A DNA stretch of 55,184 bases from Phoronis australis (GCA_002633005.1 NMRA01000340.1:9849-65032), one strand, 5' to 3'. Counted from the stretch's first letter, positions 28,901-39,216 are shown. Numbers and translations are program-made. The notes: generated by a model from the sequence alone, not told the origin.

Positions 28901-30790
28901 AAACCTGGGATATTGATCTTGGTGTAGTCATTCAGTTATGTTCTGCCACTGGGGTAAGTTCTTGATACTGTATAGTTTGTCATCAGTGTAGGCGATGCTT
29001 TCAGGAGGATGTCTGAATCAACCTATGATGTATACCTCAGCCTATAAATATTCATACCGATGTACAATGTCTCTTTGTGAGTGCTTTAATGTAGCCGTTA
29101 AAATATTTGAAATTTTTAATCCTGCCATTGAGAGAAAAGAATAATTTATGAATATTTTAGTGTTGTTTTAGTGAGTGATGACTTAAACATGTTCAATACT
29201 TTCCATAAACAATCTGTCTAAAAAGATTTTTTAATGTTTTCAAAGACCTTGTTCTTGTTTAGTATGCTTTCTTAAAATGCACGTCTTGTTCTTTGTAATT
29301 GAGTTGTTAGGCATGACATAGGAAGTTCTTTGTCAACACGTGTACATAGATATCACAAAGGCAGGTCTGACAATGAATTGTTTTCATAAAGTGTGTTGCA
29401 ATTATTTCTTAGTACCACCACCTTTGAACCTTCTTGGCTTTCAGCACCTCCAGGGATGTACACTGGAGTAGTCCATGTTTTCAGGAGTTTGATAAAGGAA
29501 GAAGGTCCCCTAGCTCTATACAGAGGCTTCACAGCGGTTATGCTTAGAGCCTTCCCAGCCAATGCGGTGAGTGTCACATGAAATTTGTGTTATCGAAGAT
29601 TTTCAGCACTACTTTTGAAACTTAACCATTTGCTTTCCAATTTTTTTCTTCTTTGCCATTGCCAACATTGCTGGATATGCCTAAACACTTTTGTTGCCTC
29701 TCCTAGTAAGCTAGAAAAACATGCATTTCATTGCAACAAGAATCCTACCCTGCTTTAACTCTATCAAAGTTTCAGCAACATGTTGGTTTCATGTTCTTCT
29801 TGGTAATAAAAGGCATTTAAATTTTTGCAAAATGCCAAAGGGTCCTACTCCTGGTCTTAGCTAGGACTGTCGTACTTTCACTATTTTCGATGCAGTTCAT
29901 TCATGCGGTTTATGAAGGTGGTCTGTAAATGTAAACAATAAATAATAATCAAACTGTTGTGTTTTCAATTCGATGGTTGAAAACATATAACAGCTGTACG
30001 CGTTAAAACCACATTTGATATTTACAGATAAAAATTTTCCAAAACTACATGAACTGCAATAAATTATTTATGTGCCTTCAAATATTTTGATAAGTAAATT
30101 TGCCTTTGTTGTACTTAAAATGGAGACTGAGCTTCTCCAGATAATGACAAGCAGTTTTATAATTTTTGTTTTACAAAATCCTAATGCTCTAGTACCCCCA
30201 TTTATCCAATGTTCGTATGTCCGATCTTAGCTAACGAAGCCAGAATTTCGATATTTACTGGCACATAGTTTATGCATGTTGTTTGTCTATTCGGTCGGTA
30301 AATTTGAATTTAAATAACAGTCAGTTGCATCATGTTATTTTTGATTCGCAATGATGTACCAACCTAGGAAATGTCATTATCACCTGAATCTGGTGAAAGT
30401 TTGCCATATGTGTTTATACCATGATGTTAGAATGGGTTTTACTGCCCCCTATTGGTTTGGAACAGCCCGGCCTGGAATGCATGTACAGGAGTAGTTTTAA
30501 AAAAGTTGACAGTATTTCTTGACTCAGAATATCTACAAAAATTCCACGCATGATATCCCAGCAAATCTACGAGTCTGTTTTAGTATTATGTTTTGTCAGG
30601 TTTCCGTCTGGGTTTGTGCCTTAACTTTGACTGAGCCAGATGAATTTTGATGGAATTCGCGGACTTTTTTCAAAACCACTGTGTTGTCTTGATGAGGTTT
30701 GATGGGCATTTTACTTTTGGAGTTAATCTGTTGCAGGCTTGTTTCATGGGGTACGAACTAGCCATGAAGTTCCTGAACTACATATTTTAA
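19845..30790 (+). CDS. SLC25A20: Mitochondrial carnitine/acylcarnitine carrier, complete
   Basis: Inner-membrane antiporter that brings acylcarnitine into the matrix in exchange for carnitine, needed for fatty-acid oxidation. Nine exons: 19845-19946, 22286-22378, 23222-23349, 23859-23949, 24895-25012, 26444-26516, 28447-28556, 29445-29566, 30737-30790. All have GT-AG borders and compatible phases, giving 296 residues (301 in human). The three repeats carry the carrier signatures PLDTIK (29-34), PGERIK (129-134) and PQDVCK (228-233). Lys34, Glu131, Lys134, Arg177 and Asp178 sit where human CACT has Lys35, Glu132, Lys135, Arg178 and Asp179. I chose Met1 because [20 protein letters not shown] then aligns with the human N-terminus. 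In-frame Mets at 19770 and 19791 could add up to 25 residues. Intron 6 contains an apparent allelic duplication. Confidence 0.95.
19947..22285. other. SLC25A20 intron 1
   Basis: Contains a (TA)n run at 21301-21312 and a foldback element near 21.5-21.8 kb listed separately. No exon recognised. Confidence 0.4.
21514..21822. mobile_element. Foldback MITE-like element in SLC25A20 intron 1
   Basis: The arm at 21514-21569 (with CTAAATCAGGGACT and CAACCAGTG) is matched in reverse by 21764-21822 (with CACTGGTTGAATATAGTG and CCCTGATTTAAAGAACCAAA). About 310 bp and non-coding. No target duplication was identified. Confidence 0.65.
22286..22378 (+). CDS. SLC25A20: SLC25A20 exon 2
   Basis: Residues 35-65, [20 protein letters not shown] onward, the first matrix loop. 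Phase 0 at both ends; acceptor ttcgcag, donor GTAGAT. Confidence 0.93.
22766..23040. mobile_element. MITE family 1, copy 1
   Basis: Begins with GCACCCAGCCTAAAAATGG and ends with a region rich in TTTTTGCCCACTTCACCAAA and CTGGGTGTGTATG. It is inverted relative to the copies at 33.8 and 40.9 kb. Located in SLC25A20 intron 2, just upstream of exon 3. Confidence 0.65.
23222..23349 (+). CDS. SLC25A20: SLC25A20 exon 3
   Basis: Residues 66-107 and two bases of Asn108. It contains [20 protein letters not shown], helix 2, ending [12 protein letters not shown]. Ending at AA before GTAATG restores the frame into exon 4. Reading on would give a false stop at TAA. Confidence 0.93.
23859..23949 (+). CDS. 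SLC25A20: SLC25A20 exon 4
   Basis: Residues 108-138, with [20 protein letters not shown], helix 3 and the second carrier signature PGERIK. Acceptor tttcag, donor GTACAT. Confidence 0.94.
24895..25012 (+). CDS. SLC25A20: SLC25A20 exon 5
   Basis: Residues 139-177 and one base of Asp178: [19 protein letters not shown] then [15 protein letters not shown]. The donor GTAAGA and the preceding 18 coding bases are repeated downstream three more times (see the repeat entry). Use of the next donor would insert an in-frame stop. Confidence 0.94.
24995..25385. repeat. 35-39-bp tandem repeat across the SLC25A20 exon 5 donor site
   Basis: Four copies of a unit like CAGCTACTCTACTGAGAG followed by GTAAGACATGTTAACTT, starting at 24995, 25030, 25311 and 25350. 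The first is the real exon end. The others repeat it with donor-like GT at 25048, 25329 and 25368. A SINE interrupts the array between copies 2 and 3. Confidence 0.92.
25080..25293 (-). mobile_element. tRNA-derived SINE, copy 1
   Basis: On the minus strand it starts GGAGGCAGTGTGGCCTAGTG, with an A-box-like TGGCCTAGTG, and has a B-box-like GGCTTTGAGTCCC downstream. A second copy is at 39060-39216. It sits within the splice-site repeat array of SLC25A20 intron 5, so it arrived after the array formed. Confidence 0.7.
26444..26516 (+). CDS. SLC25A20: SLC25A20 exon 6
   Basis: Residues 178-201 and two bases of Ser202: [19 protein letters not shown] then TPEGG. Human has DVPASGMYFMTYEWLK. Acceptor ttacag, donor GTAAAA. 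Confidence 0.94.
26581..26651. mobile_element. Very short MITE
   Basis: CATGGGCGGC at 26581-26590 is the reverse complement of GCCGCCCATG at 26642-26651. The interior is G- then C-rich. Lies in SLC25A20 intron 6. Confidence 0.6.
26740..28415. repeat. Tandem duplication with N at the joint, in SLC25A20 intron 6
   Basis: 26740-27577 and 27580-28415 match along their length at an offset of 840 bp, with a few percent substitutions and small indels. An N lies at 27578. This is probably allelic sequence placed in tandem by assembly. Confidence 0.9.
28447..28556 (+). CDS. SLC25A20: SLC25A20 exon 7
   Basis: Residues 202-238 and one base of Ser239, with [20 protein letters not shown] and the third carrier signature. 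Human has [20 protein letters not shown]. Donor GTAAGT. Confidence 0.95.
28740..28880. mobile_element. Diverged MITE related to the 32.5-kb element
   Basis: The interior phrase ATCAAACTTATCCAGC with a following CAACTATT matches ATCAAACTTATCTAGC at 32543. The ends are worn (AGGTTACATAAAAT). Lies in SLC25A20 intron 7. Confidence 0.5.
29445..29566 (+). CDS. SLC25A20: SLC25A20 exon 8
   Basis: Residues 239-279: [20 protein letters not shown], then the second half ending [11 protein letters not shown]. Phase 0 donor GTGAGT. Confidence 0.94.
30737..30790 (+). CDS. SLC25A20: SLC25A20 exon 9 and stop codon
   Basis: Residues 280-296, [17 protein letters not shown] followed by TAA. Human ends ACFLGFEVAMKFLNW plus a few residues. 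Acceptor ttgcag. Confidence 0.92.
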   Translation, partial: ACFMGYELAMKFLNYIF

Positions 30791-31770
30791 CGGAAACGCA
30801 ACCTAGACGCACGAAGCAATTTCATTTTCCATGACAGTGTGACAGACACAACTGATGTTTATTGGAAAATGATGCATGTTAATAATTTGTTAAACTTAAA
30901 CCTGCCCGAGTGTGTGACAATATCCATGTGATTGTGGAACTAATATGATACATATGTGTATATAATGTGGACATACATCAATGCCCTGATCTCTGTGCTC
31001 TTCTATGCCTGAGTGTATTCAGGCCCAGACGCTTATATGAATGAACCTTTTTAGGGACAGAGAATTGTGAAATATGCATTTCCCTCGCCATATGTTGACT
31101 GGAAATTAAGTGTATGTTTGATGGTTTCATTGGTTGGTTTTGTTGTACTAGGAACATCGGGTTTCCCAAAATCCATTGCGGATGACCCACAAATCTGATC
31201 ATTAAAAGGTCAATGTTCAGCTGCTCCAGTATCAATAATTGGGAGTATGCACTGTGATGTGAAACCCTTTAACTGCAAAAGTTAAGGAGAAACTTTTTAA
31301 AATAGCATAACAGGCAAAACTTGATTTCTATATTTCAAACTGACGGATGTTGCCTGTCATCCATTCAGGACGGCATTGATCAATCCATTTAATTGAGAAA
31401 TACTTGATCTTTGCTCAATACAGTTACTTACGACTAAAAATGAAGCATGTGTGCGCACTTGACAAAAAACAATGTTTTTAATGTATGCACATGGGCCTAA
31501 ATATGCATTTATATGGTTGGCTGATGGAAGTACTATTATTGATTAAGGCATTGAATTCTAGTTTTGAAGGAAATTAGTAAGTAATAATAGAGTAATTCTT
31601 TCCTTTATTTTGCTCAAACATGATTGCCCGAAGAACTTGTCATTTTTCTTATTTTTAACCTTACCAAATCTTGTTTTATGACAATAATGTGCATTTCAAA
31701 CCATGAGAGTGATAGACTCTTTGAGGCCAGGAAGTGGCCAATATGTGTAGCTATAAAACAGGTATGCTTC

Positions 31771-31908
31771 AGTGACATTGCTTGAAATGATATTCACTCA
31801 TGTTCATGCTTCATGTGATATTGCTTGAAATGATATCCACACATGTTCATACTTCATGTGATATTGCTTGAAATGATATCCACACATGTTCATACCTCAT
31901 GAAGTATT
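31771..31908. repeat. 43-bp minisatellite
   Basis: Three copies of a unit containing ATTGCTTGAAATGATAT at 31777, 31820 and 31863, an exact 43-bp step. Confidence 0.92.
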
Positions 31909-32463
31909 GTGTAACCTGGAGATCTTGAATCCTAAAACAAAGATTGTTTTTAGTGAAAAAATTTGCTAACACCCGGCCATCTCCCAATAAATGACCTTGG
32001 TCAAGAAAATGGAGTTGACCAGATGTGCTCCAAGAATGAGGTTATTTGCCCTGAATTGGAGTTGAATTAGAGGCGTTAGGAGTGCCCAAATGCTAAACTC
32101 TTGTTGAGGCACTCCGGAAAATACTAGCAAGAAAACAGGTTCTACCAAACTTAATGAAGATCACGAATATCAATGGATTCTTCAGTTGCTTTTGTGCAGA
32201 AAGTTGATTGTTTTGATAGCTAGGCCTAAGTGTAAAACATGAAAGGTAATTTTGGAAAAACAAAGAAATTAGTGGACAGAAAGAAATATCATTTTAATCT
32301 TTGTTTTTGCTGAAAATTTTGACAAAATAGAGTGTCACTTGTCCGTCTCACTGTGGGCTAAAGGCAAAGATTTATGGAACATTTACCCAAAAGTAATGCA
32401 ATATTAAGATTGATCATGTGAAAATGTTTAATATCGTGTGAGCTGATAACTGCAATTTTGCAC

Positions 32464-32593
32464 CAGGGCCTAGTTGCATAAAAGTTATACGCCTTATAAC
32501 AATAATGACGTCGCATTATCACGCACCTGACGTCATGCAACAATCAAACTTATCTAGCCGATAGCTATTGAAGCTTTATGCAACTCAGCCCAG
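32464..32593. mobile_element. MITE with TTGCATAA ends
   Basis: Left end CAGGGCCTAGTTGCATAAAA, right end TTTATGCAACTCAGCCCAGG: inverted repeats of about 20 bp around a 90-bp AT-rich core. Confidence 0.75.
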
Positions 32594-33211
32594 GTCTGAT
32601 TGATACATGTTAACTTTTGATATTAAGTAATTGTGGGATTATATTATTGATGATAATTTTACCAAATGTGTTGTCATTTTTACATTACATAGATTTGTCA
32701 TTTACATTCACTTGTCTTCTACCCCTGCTAAGGAACAGTCGAGGTCCATATACCCGGACCATCCCTAAAGACAGGAGCGGCTGAGCTTGAAATCGCTCAG
32801 CGCTAAACATTCATACTGTGTTCACGAACAGAGGCCATCAAGCGTTGCTAGCAGCGTCATAAATGCAATTATAAACAGATCAGCCTATCAAAGTATGAAA
32901 CTGCTTTTTGAAAAACTACACGCTTTTAAGAACCAATGATTCCAGATATTTGTAGAACACAGAAAGTAACGAAAGTTAGTATTTGAATCCTGAAAATCGG
33001 TTCACTCTTACTCTGTTTACTCAAGTCAAAAGTTCTGTCACATTCCTTTGTGTGAGAATCAAGGTATGCGCATGAATATAGACTGTAGATTTTTACTGAA
33101 GAAGAGGATGTTGAACTAGTTGTTACATTTCAGATATAAGACACAGAGCTGGTACAGTGAAATCGCCAAGAAACAGCTCAATCACAAGAAATAAATCTAC
33201 CTTTCATAACC

Positions 33212-33808
33212 ATGTTCAATCCATGTTTAAACGGAATTAGCCACGTCTTCAGAAAGCATCTTTCCACTCTGCATATTTCCCCTCAAATGAAAAACCTGTT
33301 TCCTGATCCACCTATAATTTGCAGGAGAAAATGTGAAAGCTTAAAAATTTATTTAGTTAGAACAAATTTGGACTATAAAAACCAAACTGACAAACCCACT
33401 GGCAACACACAATATAACAAATCTGGATGTAAAATGTGTAACTTCAACGATAATACTTCCTTCCAGTCTTCTCAAACCAATGAACACTTCCAAATAAAAC
33501 ATTATTCTGAGTGCACCACCAACAATATCATTTACCTAATAACGTAAAAAATGTTCTATTCAATATGCAGGACAAACTCAACGTAATCTTCGGTTTAGCA
33601 ATCGTAAATTTAACATAATACATAAAAAGATTTCTGATACTATAGGTAATCATTTCAATTCCAAAAAACATAATCTACAAGTTCTTTCTGTACAAATAAT
33701 AGAGAAACTCCAATACCCCAGTACCCCTCACAGACTCGAAAGAGAACAATTTTGGATAAATAAGCTTAACACACTTGAAGGTAATGGATTGAACATAAAG
33801 ACTTCTTA
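33212..33808 (+). pseudogene. Penelope-like retroelement tail with GIY-YIG-type region, broken
   Basis: The first frame (to 33547) has IICRRKCESLKIYLVRTNLD, then CKMCNF, then IKHYSECTTNNIIYLIT. The next frame continues with KCSIQYAGQTQRNLRF and LEREQFWINKLNTLEG, ending at 33808. The order (Arg-Arg-rich block, Cys pair, IIYLI strand, QYxGQT strand, then an arginine and a late Glu) matches the linker and GIY-YIG endonuclease of Penelope-like elements. A frameshift with a stop separates the two core strands, so no active protein is possible. The reverse transcriptase part is absent upstream. Confidence 0.7.
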
Positions 33809-33825
33809 AAATATATCCTTTATTT

Positions 33826-34072
33826 TTCTCGAACGAGCCCCCCAATTTGGCGAATTGGGCAAAAAGGTCCGCCTCAGCGAAACAAAAAGTCCGATTAGAG
33901 CAGTCAAAAGTCCATAAAGCCCACAGAAATTCGGCGCAAATGCACAATGTGTAGGCCTGAACCTAGTGGTCCCGCTTTTTTAGTTTTCGCTGAGTTTTTT
34001 TCAGTAAAAGGTACGCATACCGAAAAATTCGAGCCCCCCATAATTTAGGCTGGGTGCGTGCATTTTCTTCTT
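33826..34072. mobile_element. MITE family 1, copy 2
   Basis: Has CTCGAACGAGCCCCCC at one end, GGGCAAAAAGGTCCGCCTCA inside, and TTCGAGCCCCCCATAATTTA then GGCTGGGTGCGTGCAT at the other end. Directly follows the Penelope-like remnant. Confidence 0.7.
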
Positions 34073-35428
34073 GAGCGTTTTCGTGTGCATCATCACCAAA
34101 TTATATATGATAATAGTTTTTCTCGTTGTCGCTATCATGTTTTACGTCANAGTACGAAAATTAAGAAGGCTTTAGCATGCCGTTATTATTGACAGGGACA
34201 CGATAAAACGAATTTGGATTTTGACTATAGTCTTGATACAGCGAGCTGGCTGACCACTGCGTCAGTGTCTCCGTTAGACCCAGAAATTTCACACAGCCCG
34301 TGTAGTTCACCTCGTCCCCAACATGTAGATCGAGCCTTGGACTATTTTAATAGTATTAAAATACTCCACGGCAGAGCTAACGACCGTCGGCCTGTGCACA
34401 CAAAATCTGCACCTTGCATGCTGCAGCCGTTTAAGTAAAAAACAATCTAGTAAACGCCATTTTCTTGCATAATCCTCCGCCTTTTGTAACAAAAAAGTCT
34501 GTCGTCGATGACCCCGCACACGCACGCTCACTCACTCTCATACGCAGACGAACTTCAAAACAAACGTCACGTGACAACAACATGTGTGTTCATCCAGAGA
34601 TTTTTCTCGTGTTGTGGGTACGATGTAGCGCAGATTTGGACTTAATCGCAGTTAATCTGGACTCCACATGAACTTTAAAAATTGTAAGACATAAGGAAGA
34701 TTTCAGGTAATTTGTTGAGTAGAAACTATATTTTTATTCAAGAGTTCATTCAAGTTTTCCTATTGACGATCGTGATTCAGCGATGCATCAGTCGGCGAGT
34801 TTTCGCCCTGTGATGAGCACAATTTTTTGAAAAATTATCGTAATTTAACAACTGAAGTTCATAGCAATGCACCACAATTTTGTAGAAAGACTGCCATAGG
34901 CAAAAATACGTCACAGAGCGTAAATTTGATGAATTTTAGCTTCCGATTTTACCCGTTTGGGAAACCGGGTTTCAACTGCCGTAGGCTACAATAAGAATCC
35001 CCTCCCCGTGAAATGAATTTTTCTAAGCGTTTATTAGAGCCAACACACTAAACAGCTTTCCACCAAGGCTAGGTGATGATACGACATTATTCTTTGTTGC
35101 ATTAGTAACTGGTGTTAGCTAATTATCATTTTATGGCCTGGTCATCTATTCAGCCAAAAGTAGTTACAGAGGTGGCTTATCAGCCAATTATTCACGCATG
35201 CTGACTGACAATAGAAGCCTGATAAGAGTGAAGGTGGATAAATGCGATGTTCCTACAGTTTCTTGTGCTAGTGGATGTGTTCACGACATGGACAAACGAT
35301 GCTTCGGTTATCGGATGCGCTGAGTGGTGTATATGTACCTATACCGAAAACAATGTCCGGGTACTATTGATTTAATGCGCATACGAAATTACCAGCATGT
35401 TTTACAATTACCAAAACCTAAGTAGTTC
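34073..35428. other. Intergenic stretch
   Basis: An N lies at 34150. A frame at 34214-34438 contains a proline- and serine-rich segment with no recognisable domain. Nothing else supported. Confidence 0.3.
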
Positions 35429-35761
35429 TTGCATTTTCATAAGGATGCCAAACCCGGATTTGGCCTACTGAGAGATTCTAGAAATGACTTTCCCATCCTG
35501 TTGTCTGAAACAAAACAATACTCTGTAAACATTGACAACCCTCAAAAAATAGCTGAAAAATTTGCAAAATCCTTTCAAAATTTGCTAAACGGAAGAGCGA
35601 AGAAAGCTTTTTGCGACCTGCACGGCAACTGTGGGAAAAGTCCAAGGACTATATTGTCCAAACTTGGACATGTGGTGTATGAATTTTCAATTGATTCTTT
35701 AAAAAGGGTTCTAAACCCTATTTTGATGATTTCAACCAGTCCTCGTTCTCTCACTTGCTGA
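35429..35761 (+). other. Unrecognised 110-residue frame
   Basis: Contains DNPQKIAEKFAKSFQNLL, a little like the segment just before the polymerase in some LINE proteins, where a DP-IA-F pattern is common. No polymerase motif follows. The last part overlaps an inverted repeat. It could be a worn retroelement piece or chance. Confidence 0.2.
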
Positions 35762-36137
35762 TGCATCATTGGCGTCAATCTTGAAAGGTAAAGCAGGAAT
35801 AAACAAAGAATTCATACCCACTACCTCACAAATTGGACATTATGGTCCTTGGTGGGTGATGTTTTCCCACAGATGCCGCGTAACTTCCTAAAAGCGTAGG
35901 ACACGCTTACATCTTTAGCAGAATTTGCAAGGAGTTTTCTAATTTTCCTAAAAAATTGTAGAGGTTTGTCGAGCCGTTAAAGAGCATTATTTTGTTTTCA
36001 GAAAACTGGATGGAAAAGTCATTTTTAGTATCTGTTAATAGGATAAAACCGGGTTTGGTATACTTTTCACTAGGAAGATTGACGCCAGTGATGCATTAGC
36101 AGGTTACAGAACGAGGATTGGTGGAAATCATCACTTG
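35724..36137. repeat. Foldback with 60-bp arms
   Basis: TCAACCAGTCCTCGTTCTCT and GCATCATTGGCGTCAATCTT near 35735-35785 reappear in reverse complement at 36073-36137. The loop (35840-36070) holds a dispersed repeat also found at 44925-45130. Confidence 0.75.
35840..36070. repeat. Dispersed repeat 2, copy 1
   Basis: Shares GGTCCTTGGTG, AAAAGCGTAGG, TTAGCAGAATTT and AAAACCGGGTT in the same order with 44925-45130. Non-coding and diverged. Confidence 0.7.
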
Positions 36138-36179
36138 GTTATCCTTTTAAAAGAATACGAAGTAAGGATATTGAAGAAT

Positions 36180-36760
36180 TATCACGTCACCCGACGGAAC
36201 CCTGCTCACGGCCCGTCGAAACTAAATATATAGTTAGGAGGTTATCCTGTCCCTGCCAGTGTTCACAAAGTCAGAGCATCCTATTCAGTTTTCTTAAATT
36301 AAAAACCGCCGTTGGTCACCCCAACCCTGACCCGTGCCCCAGATGTCGGTCCCTGCTTGAGAATGAGTCGTTAGTTAAGTTCAAGAATCACATTTGACAG
36401 TGATTGGAACTGAGCTCATTTGTAAACAATGTAATCAATGTTTTTAAGAACTATTCAACTCTTGCACACCCTTTAAAAGGTTATTAAATGGACACATATA
36501 CAATGCTTCATTCACGTCAGTTCCGACTCACAAGCAGACTGTCCCAGTAATGAACCTTCGGAGTAGTGGAGCTTCGGAATAGTGACACGTAACCTTGAAA
36601 ATATTTTTCCATCAAGTTTGATGCTCGTATGAAATCTGCGAGGCTGTGCACCATTGCCACTGGTTGACAAGGGAACACTTTCTTCTTTATTAGGTCTAGA
36701 CTTGCTTTTCCCTAATAATGTGAACATGCTCGTTTACTCAGTGCAAGAACACGCGGTAGT
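36180..36760. repeat. Dispersed repeat 3, copy 1
   Basis: Shares long collinear segments with 49520-50060, for example TGAGAATGAGTCGTTAGTTA and AACTGAGCTCATTTGTAAAC. The second copy sits next to a BEL/Pao-like gag remnant, so this may be a solo terminal repeat of that element. Confidence 0.7.
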
Positions 36761-36817
36761 AAAATTTCTGATTTTTATTTGAGCAACGACGGAAGACTGC
36801 CTATATAGTGAACTTAA

Positions 36818-38160
36818 AGGCGAACGCAACCTTTTTTCATGTCACTTTTAGCGAAAAAAAGGTTCGTTGATTATCCCAGATACATATTTCACTTAATTAC
36901 AGCTTTTCTTAATTTGATTAATTTCTCGTTATCTACTCCGGAAGTGACGTTTTGGGAGGCAAGAGTTTCGGGCCAATTTCTTTTCATTATAGTCTGACTG
37001 TGAGGGCTGTTGAGTCACTCATTGTTCTACCTCGGATGTGATAAGTTCGGTCGTCGTTTGCTTTTGTTTACAAGTCAGTCAACATGCCAAGCTGTTGCTG
37101 CGTGTCGGAATGTACTCATTATCTTCTCACACGTGCTTTGGGTACCTTGTGTCGCGTTCCGAAGGATAACACACTTCGCCGTACTTGGCTAGCTCGTTCA
37201 TGTGAAGAACGCAGCGCTACCCGTCCACGCAACGTACAAAGCAGTGGAGGGTTACCGAGTGTGTGGCAAGCATTTTCTGCCGTCAGATTAGGACAGAGAT
37301 ACATGTATGTACGCTGAATTGATGAAGGTCCCTGCGAAACAACGCCTGAAGAAGGGTACCATACCGTCGTGTTGATTCCCGGCAGTGGCCCGTCGCCAAC
37401 CTCGGGCCGAGAAATGCGTTTTTGAAGCGAGAAGCCTCGCTAGCTGTGGCCACTATATACGGTGACTGGAGGCACTTCGTCTACTGTCACCCGTGCCTCC
37501 GAACGTACCCCATTGCGTGCAACTCCGGGAACTAGCAGTGATTCGCCCTGTGCTGTTGTCTCTAGTCCAGAGCCTGAAAGCAGCCCTGCAGCGATGTTCA
37601 GTAGTGGGAGTGAATACAGGCCCAGTTCGTCACCCAGTGAAGAGGACAGTTCGTCATCCAATGAACAGATCGGTGAGCCTAAGTTTGATAAGTTTATTGT
37701 GGACTTGTATTGGAGCTATTTTGAACGTGCCAGGTGTGTGGCAAGGGAGTTACACGGCGGGATCTAAGCAGTTTGTGTGCTCAGATCACCCTCCAGTGGG
37801 AGTGTGTCGCGGGACACTCGGGCAAGTGAAACAGTTCTTCCTCTGTACGTGAGACGATAATGAGTACACCCCAGTACGCAGCAACAGCGTGGCATGTTGA
37901 CTGACTCGTAAGCAAAAGCAAACGACGACCGAACTTATCACAACCGAGGTAGAACAATGACTGACTCGACTGCTCTCACAGTCAGACTATATGATAAGAA
38001 ATTGGCGCGAAATTCTTGCCTCCCAAAACGTCACTTCCGGAGTAGACGACGAGTAATTAATTAAATTAAGAAAATCAGTAAATAAGTGAAAAATATGCCT
38101 GGGATAATCAACGAATCACATTTTTGCTAAAAATGACATGAAAAAAGGTTGTCTTCGCCT
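36818..38160 (+). mobile_element. Kolobok-like foldback transposon, non-autonomous
   Basis: A 1343-bp element flanked by TTAA at 36814-36817 and 38161-38164. The termini are AGGCGAACGCAACC and its inverted counterpart ending CGCCT. The inverted repeats are unusually long: 36818-37130 against 37850-38160. TTAA target duplications, purine-rich ends and an associated THAP-domain protein are features of the Kolobok superfamily. The centre holds a Ser/Pro/Glu-rich frame (37462-37767). No transposase catalytic region remains. Confidence 0.75.
37084..37300 (+). pseudogene. THAP zinc-finger domain, frameshifted
   Basis: The first frame has MPSCCCVSECTH, then CRVPKDNTLRRTWLARSCEE. The continuation lies in another frame as YKAVEGYRVCGKHFLPSD and then a stop. 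Together these give the C2CH ligands and the conserved Pro and Trp of a THAP DNA-binding domain. The frameshift is within about 37200-37240. The first 47 bases lie in the left inverted repeat. A mirrored copy of the start (MPRCCCVLGCTHY) is encoded on the minus strand from 37895. Confidence 0.75.
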
Positions 38161-38175
38161 TTAAGCCTACCGTCT

Positions 38176-38560
38176 ACTAAAATAGCAGACAACAATCATA
38201 TTTTCTGCTGTTTTGTTTCTTGGTCGATTTCAAGACATTCACGCCACACTACTTTTGAGAGCTCTTTCGCTGCTAGTTATAGAAGTTATTTCTAGACTCT
38301 CTTGTTACCCTATCGTTAGCCAAATGGGTGAACGTTACACCCTTAAATTACGTGCGTAAGATAATTCTTGTTAGATGCGTAATTAATTGCTTCGTAAAGA
38401 AATTATTTGTGGCGTAAAGTAATTACTTACGGCGTAAAGTAATTATTTGCAGCGTAGAGAAAATAATTACTATACGCCTCTTAGAAGAATTGACTTACGC
38501 ACATAATTTAGGGGCGTAACGTTCCCCCTTCTGGCCAACGATAACATCGACGATAATGGT
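38176..38560. mobile_element. Foldback MITE family 2 with internal GCGTAAA repeats
   Basis: Inverted ends near 38311 (CGTTAGCCAAATGGGTGAAC) and 38544. Inside are several copies of a unit like GGCGTAAAGTAATTATTTGC (38380-38470). The flank 38176-38310 and the element recur in inverse order at 54665-54966. Confidence 0.7.
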
Positions 38561-39059
38561 GTAGCAACCACGCATTAGTCTTAGTTGCCAAAAATTGACT
38601 CTGCGATGTTGTTTACTGTAAAGTTTTCTTTTGGAAATTTATTGTATGAGGATAGGAGAATAAATTTAACTTGGTTACAGTTTTTGCAACTTTGAACATT
38701 TTTTACAATTCAAGATGGCGTCTTCCGCCATCTAGAATTTCGCCTAATTTTCACACTCTGAACATGTTACCGTGTAGGATCATGCAATTTATGGTTTCCA
38801 ATGTTTTTGGGACGGAGAGTGCTTTCTGATATCATTTTATAGATGCAAGGTCAAAATCAAGGTCAAATGAGAGGTCGAAGGTCACTGAAACAAGGAAAAT
38901 TCATATCTTTTGCTCGACGAGTGTGTTAAATTTATGGGAATTGCGGAATGATCATTTCTGTGATTCCAGTATATCGAGAATAAGGGATAGCTAAATACTG
39001 GAATAAGATATCCTCCCAACATAGTTGTACCAGACCTACTCAAGCCGCTCAGAAACGCC

Positions 39060-39216
39060 CGTAGCACTGATCACCTCGGACCATTTTTAATCTTTTATTA
39101 GTTGAAACAGAGCTGAGGATCTAGGGACTTGACTCAAGCGACCAGCAATGTGCCCCTTGTGACCCTAAAACACAACCTTGAGTAGAGGAAGGACACTAAG
39201 CCACACTGCCTCCTCA
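39060..39216 (-). mobile_element. tRNA-derived SINE, copy 2 (shortened)
   Basis: The minus strand begins GGAGGCAGTGTGGCTTAGTG and shares the later CAGCTCTGTTTCAA region with the copy at 25080-25293. The middle, including the B-box-like part, is more worn. Confidence 0.65.

Larger units (their letters stand above)
30791..33100. other. SLC25A20 3' side and intergenic DNA
   Basis: No coding exon was recognised. The 3' UTR must start here. AATAAA at 31986-31991 is one possible poly(A) signal, but its use cannot be judged from sequence. A 43-bp minisatellite and a MITE, listed separately, fall in this stretch. Confidence 0.4.
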
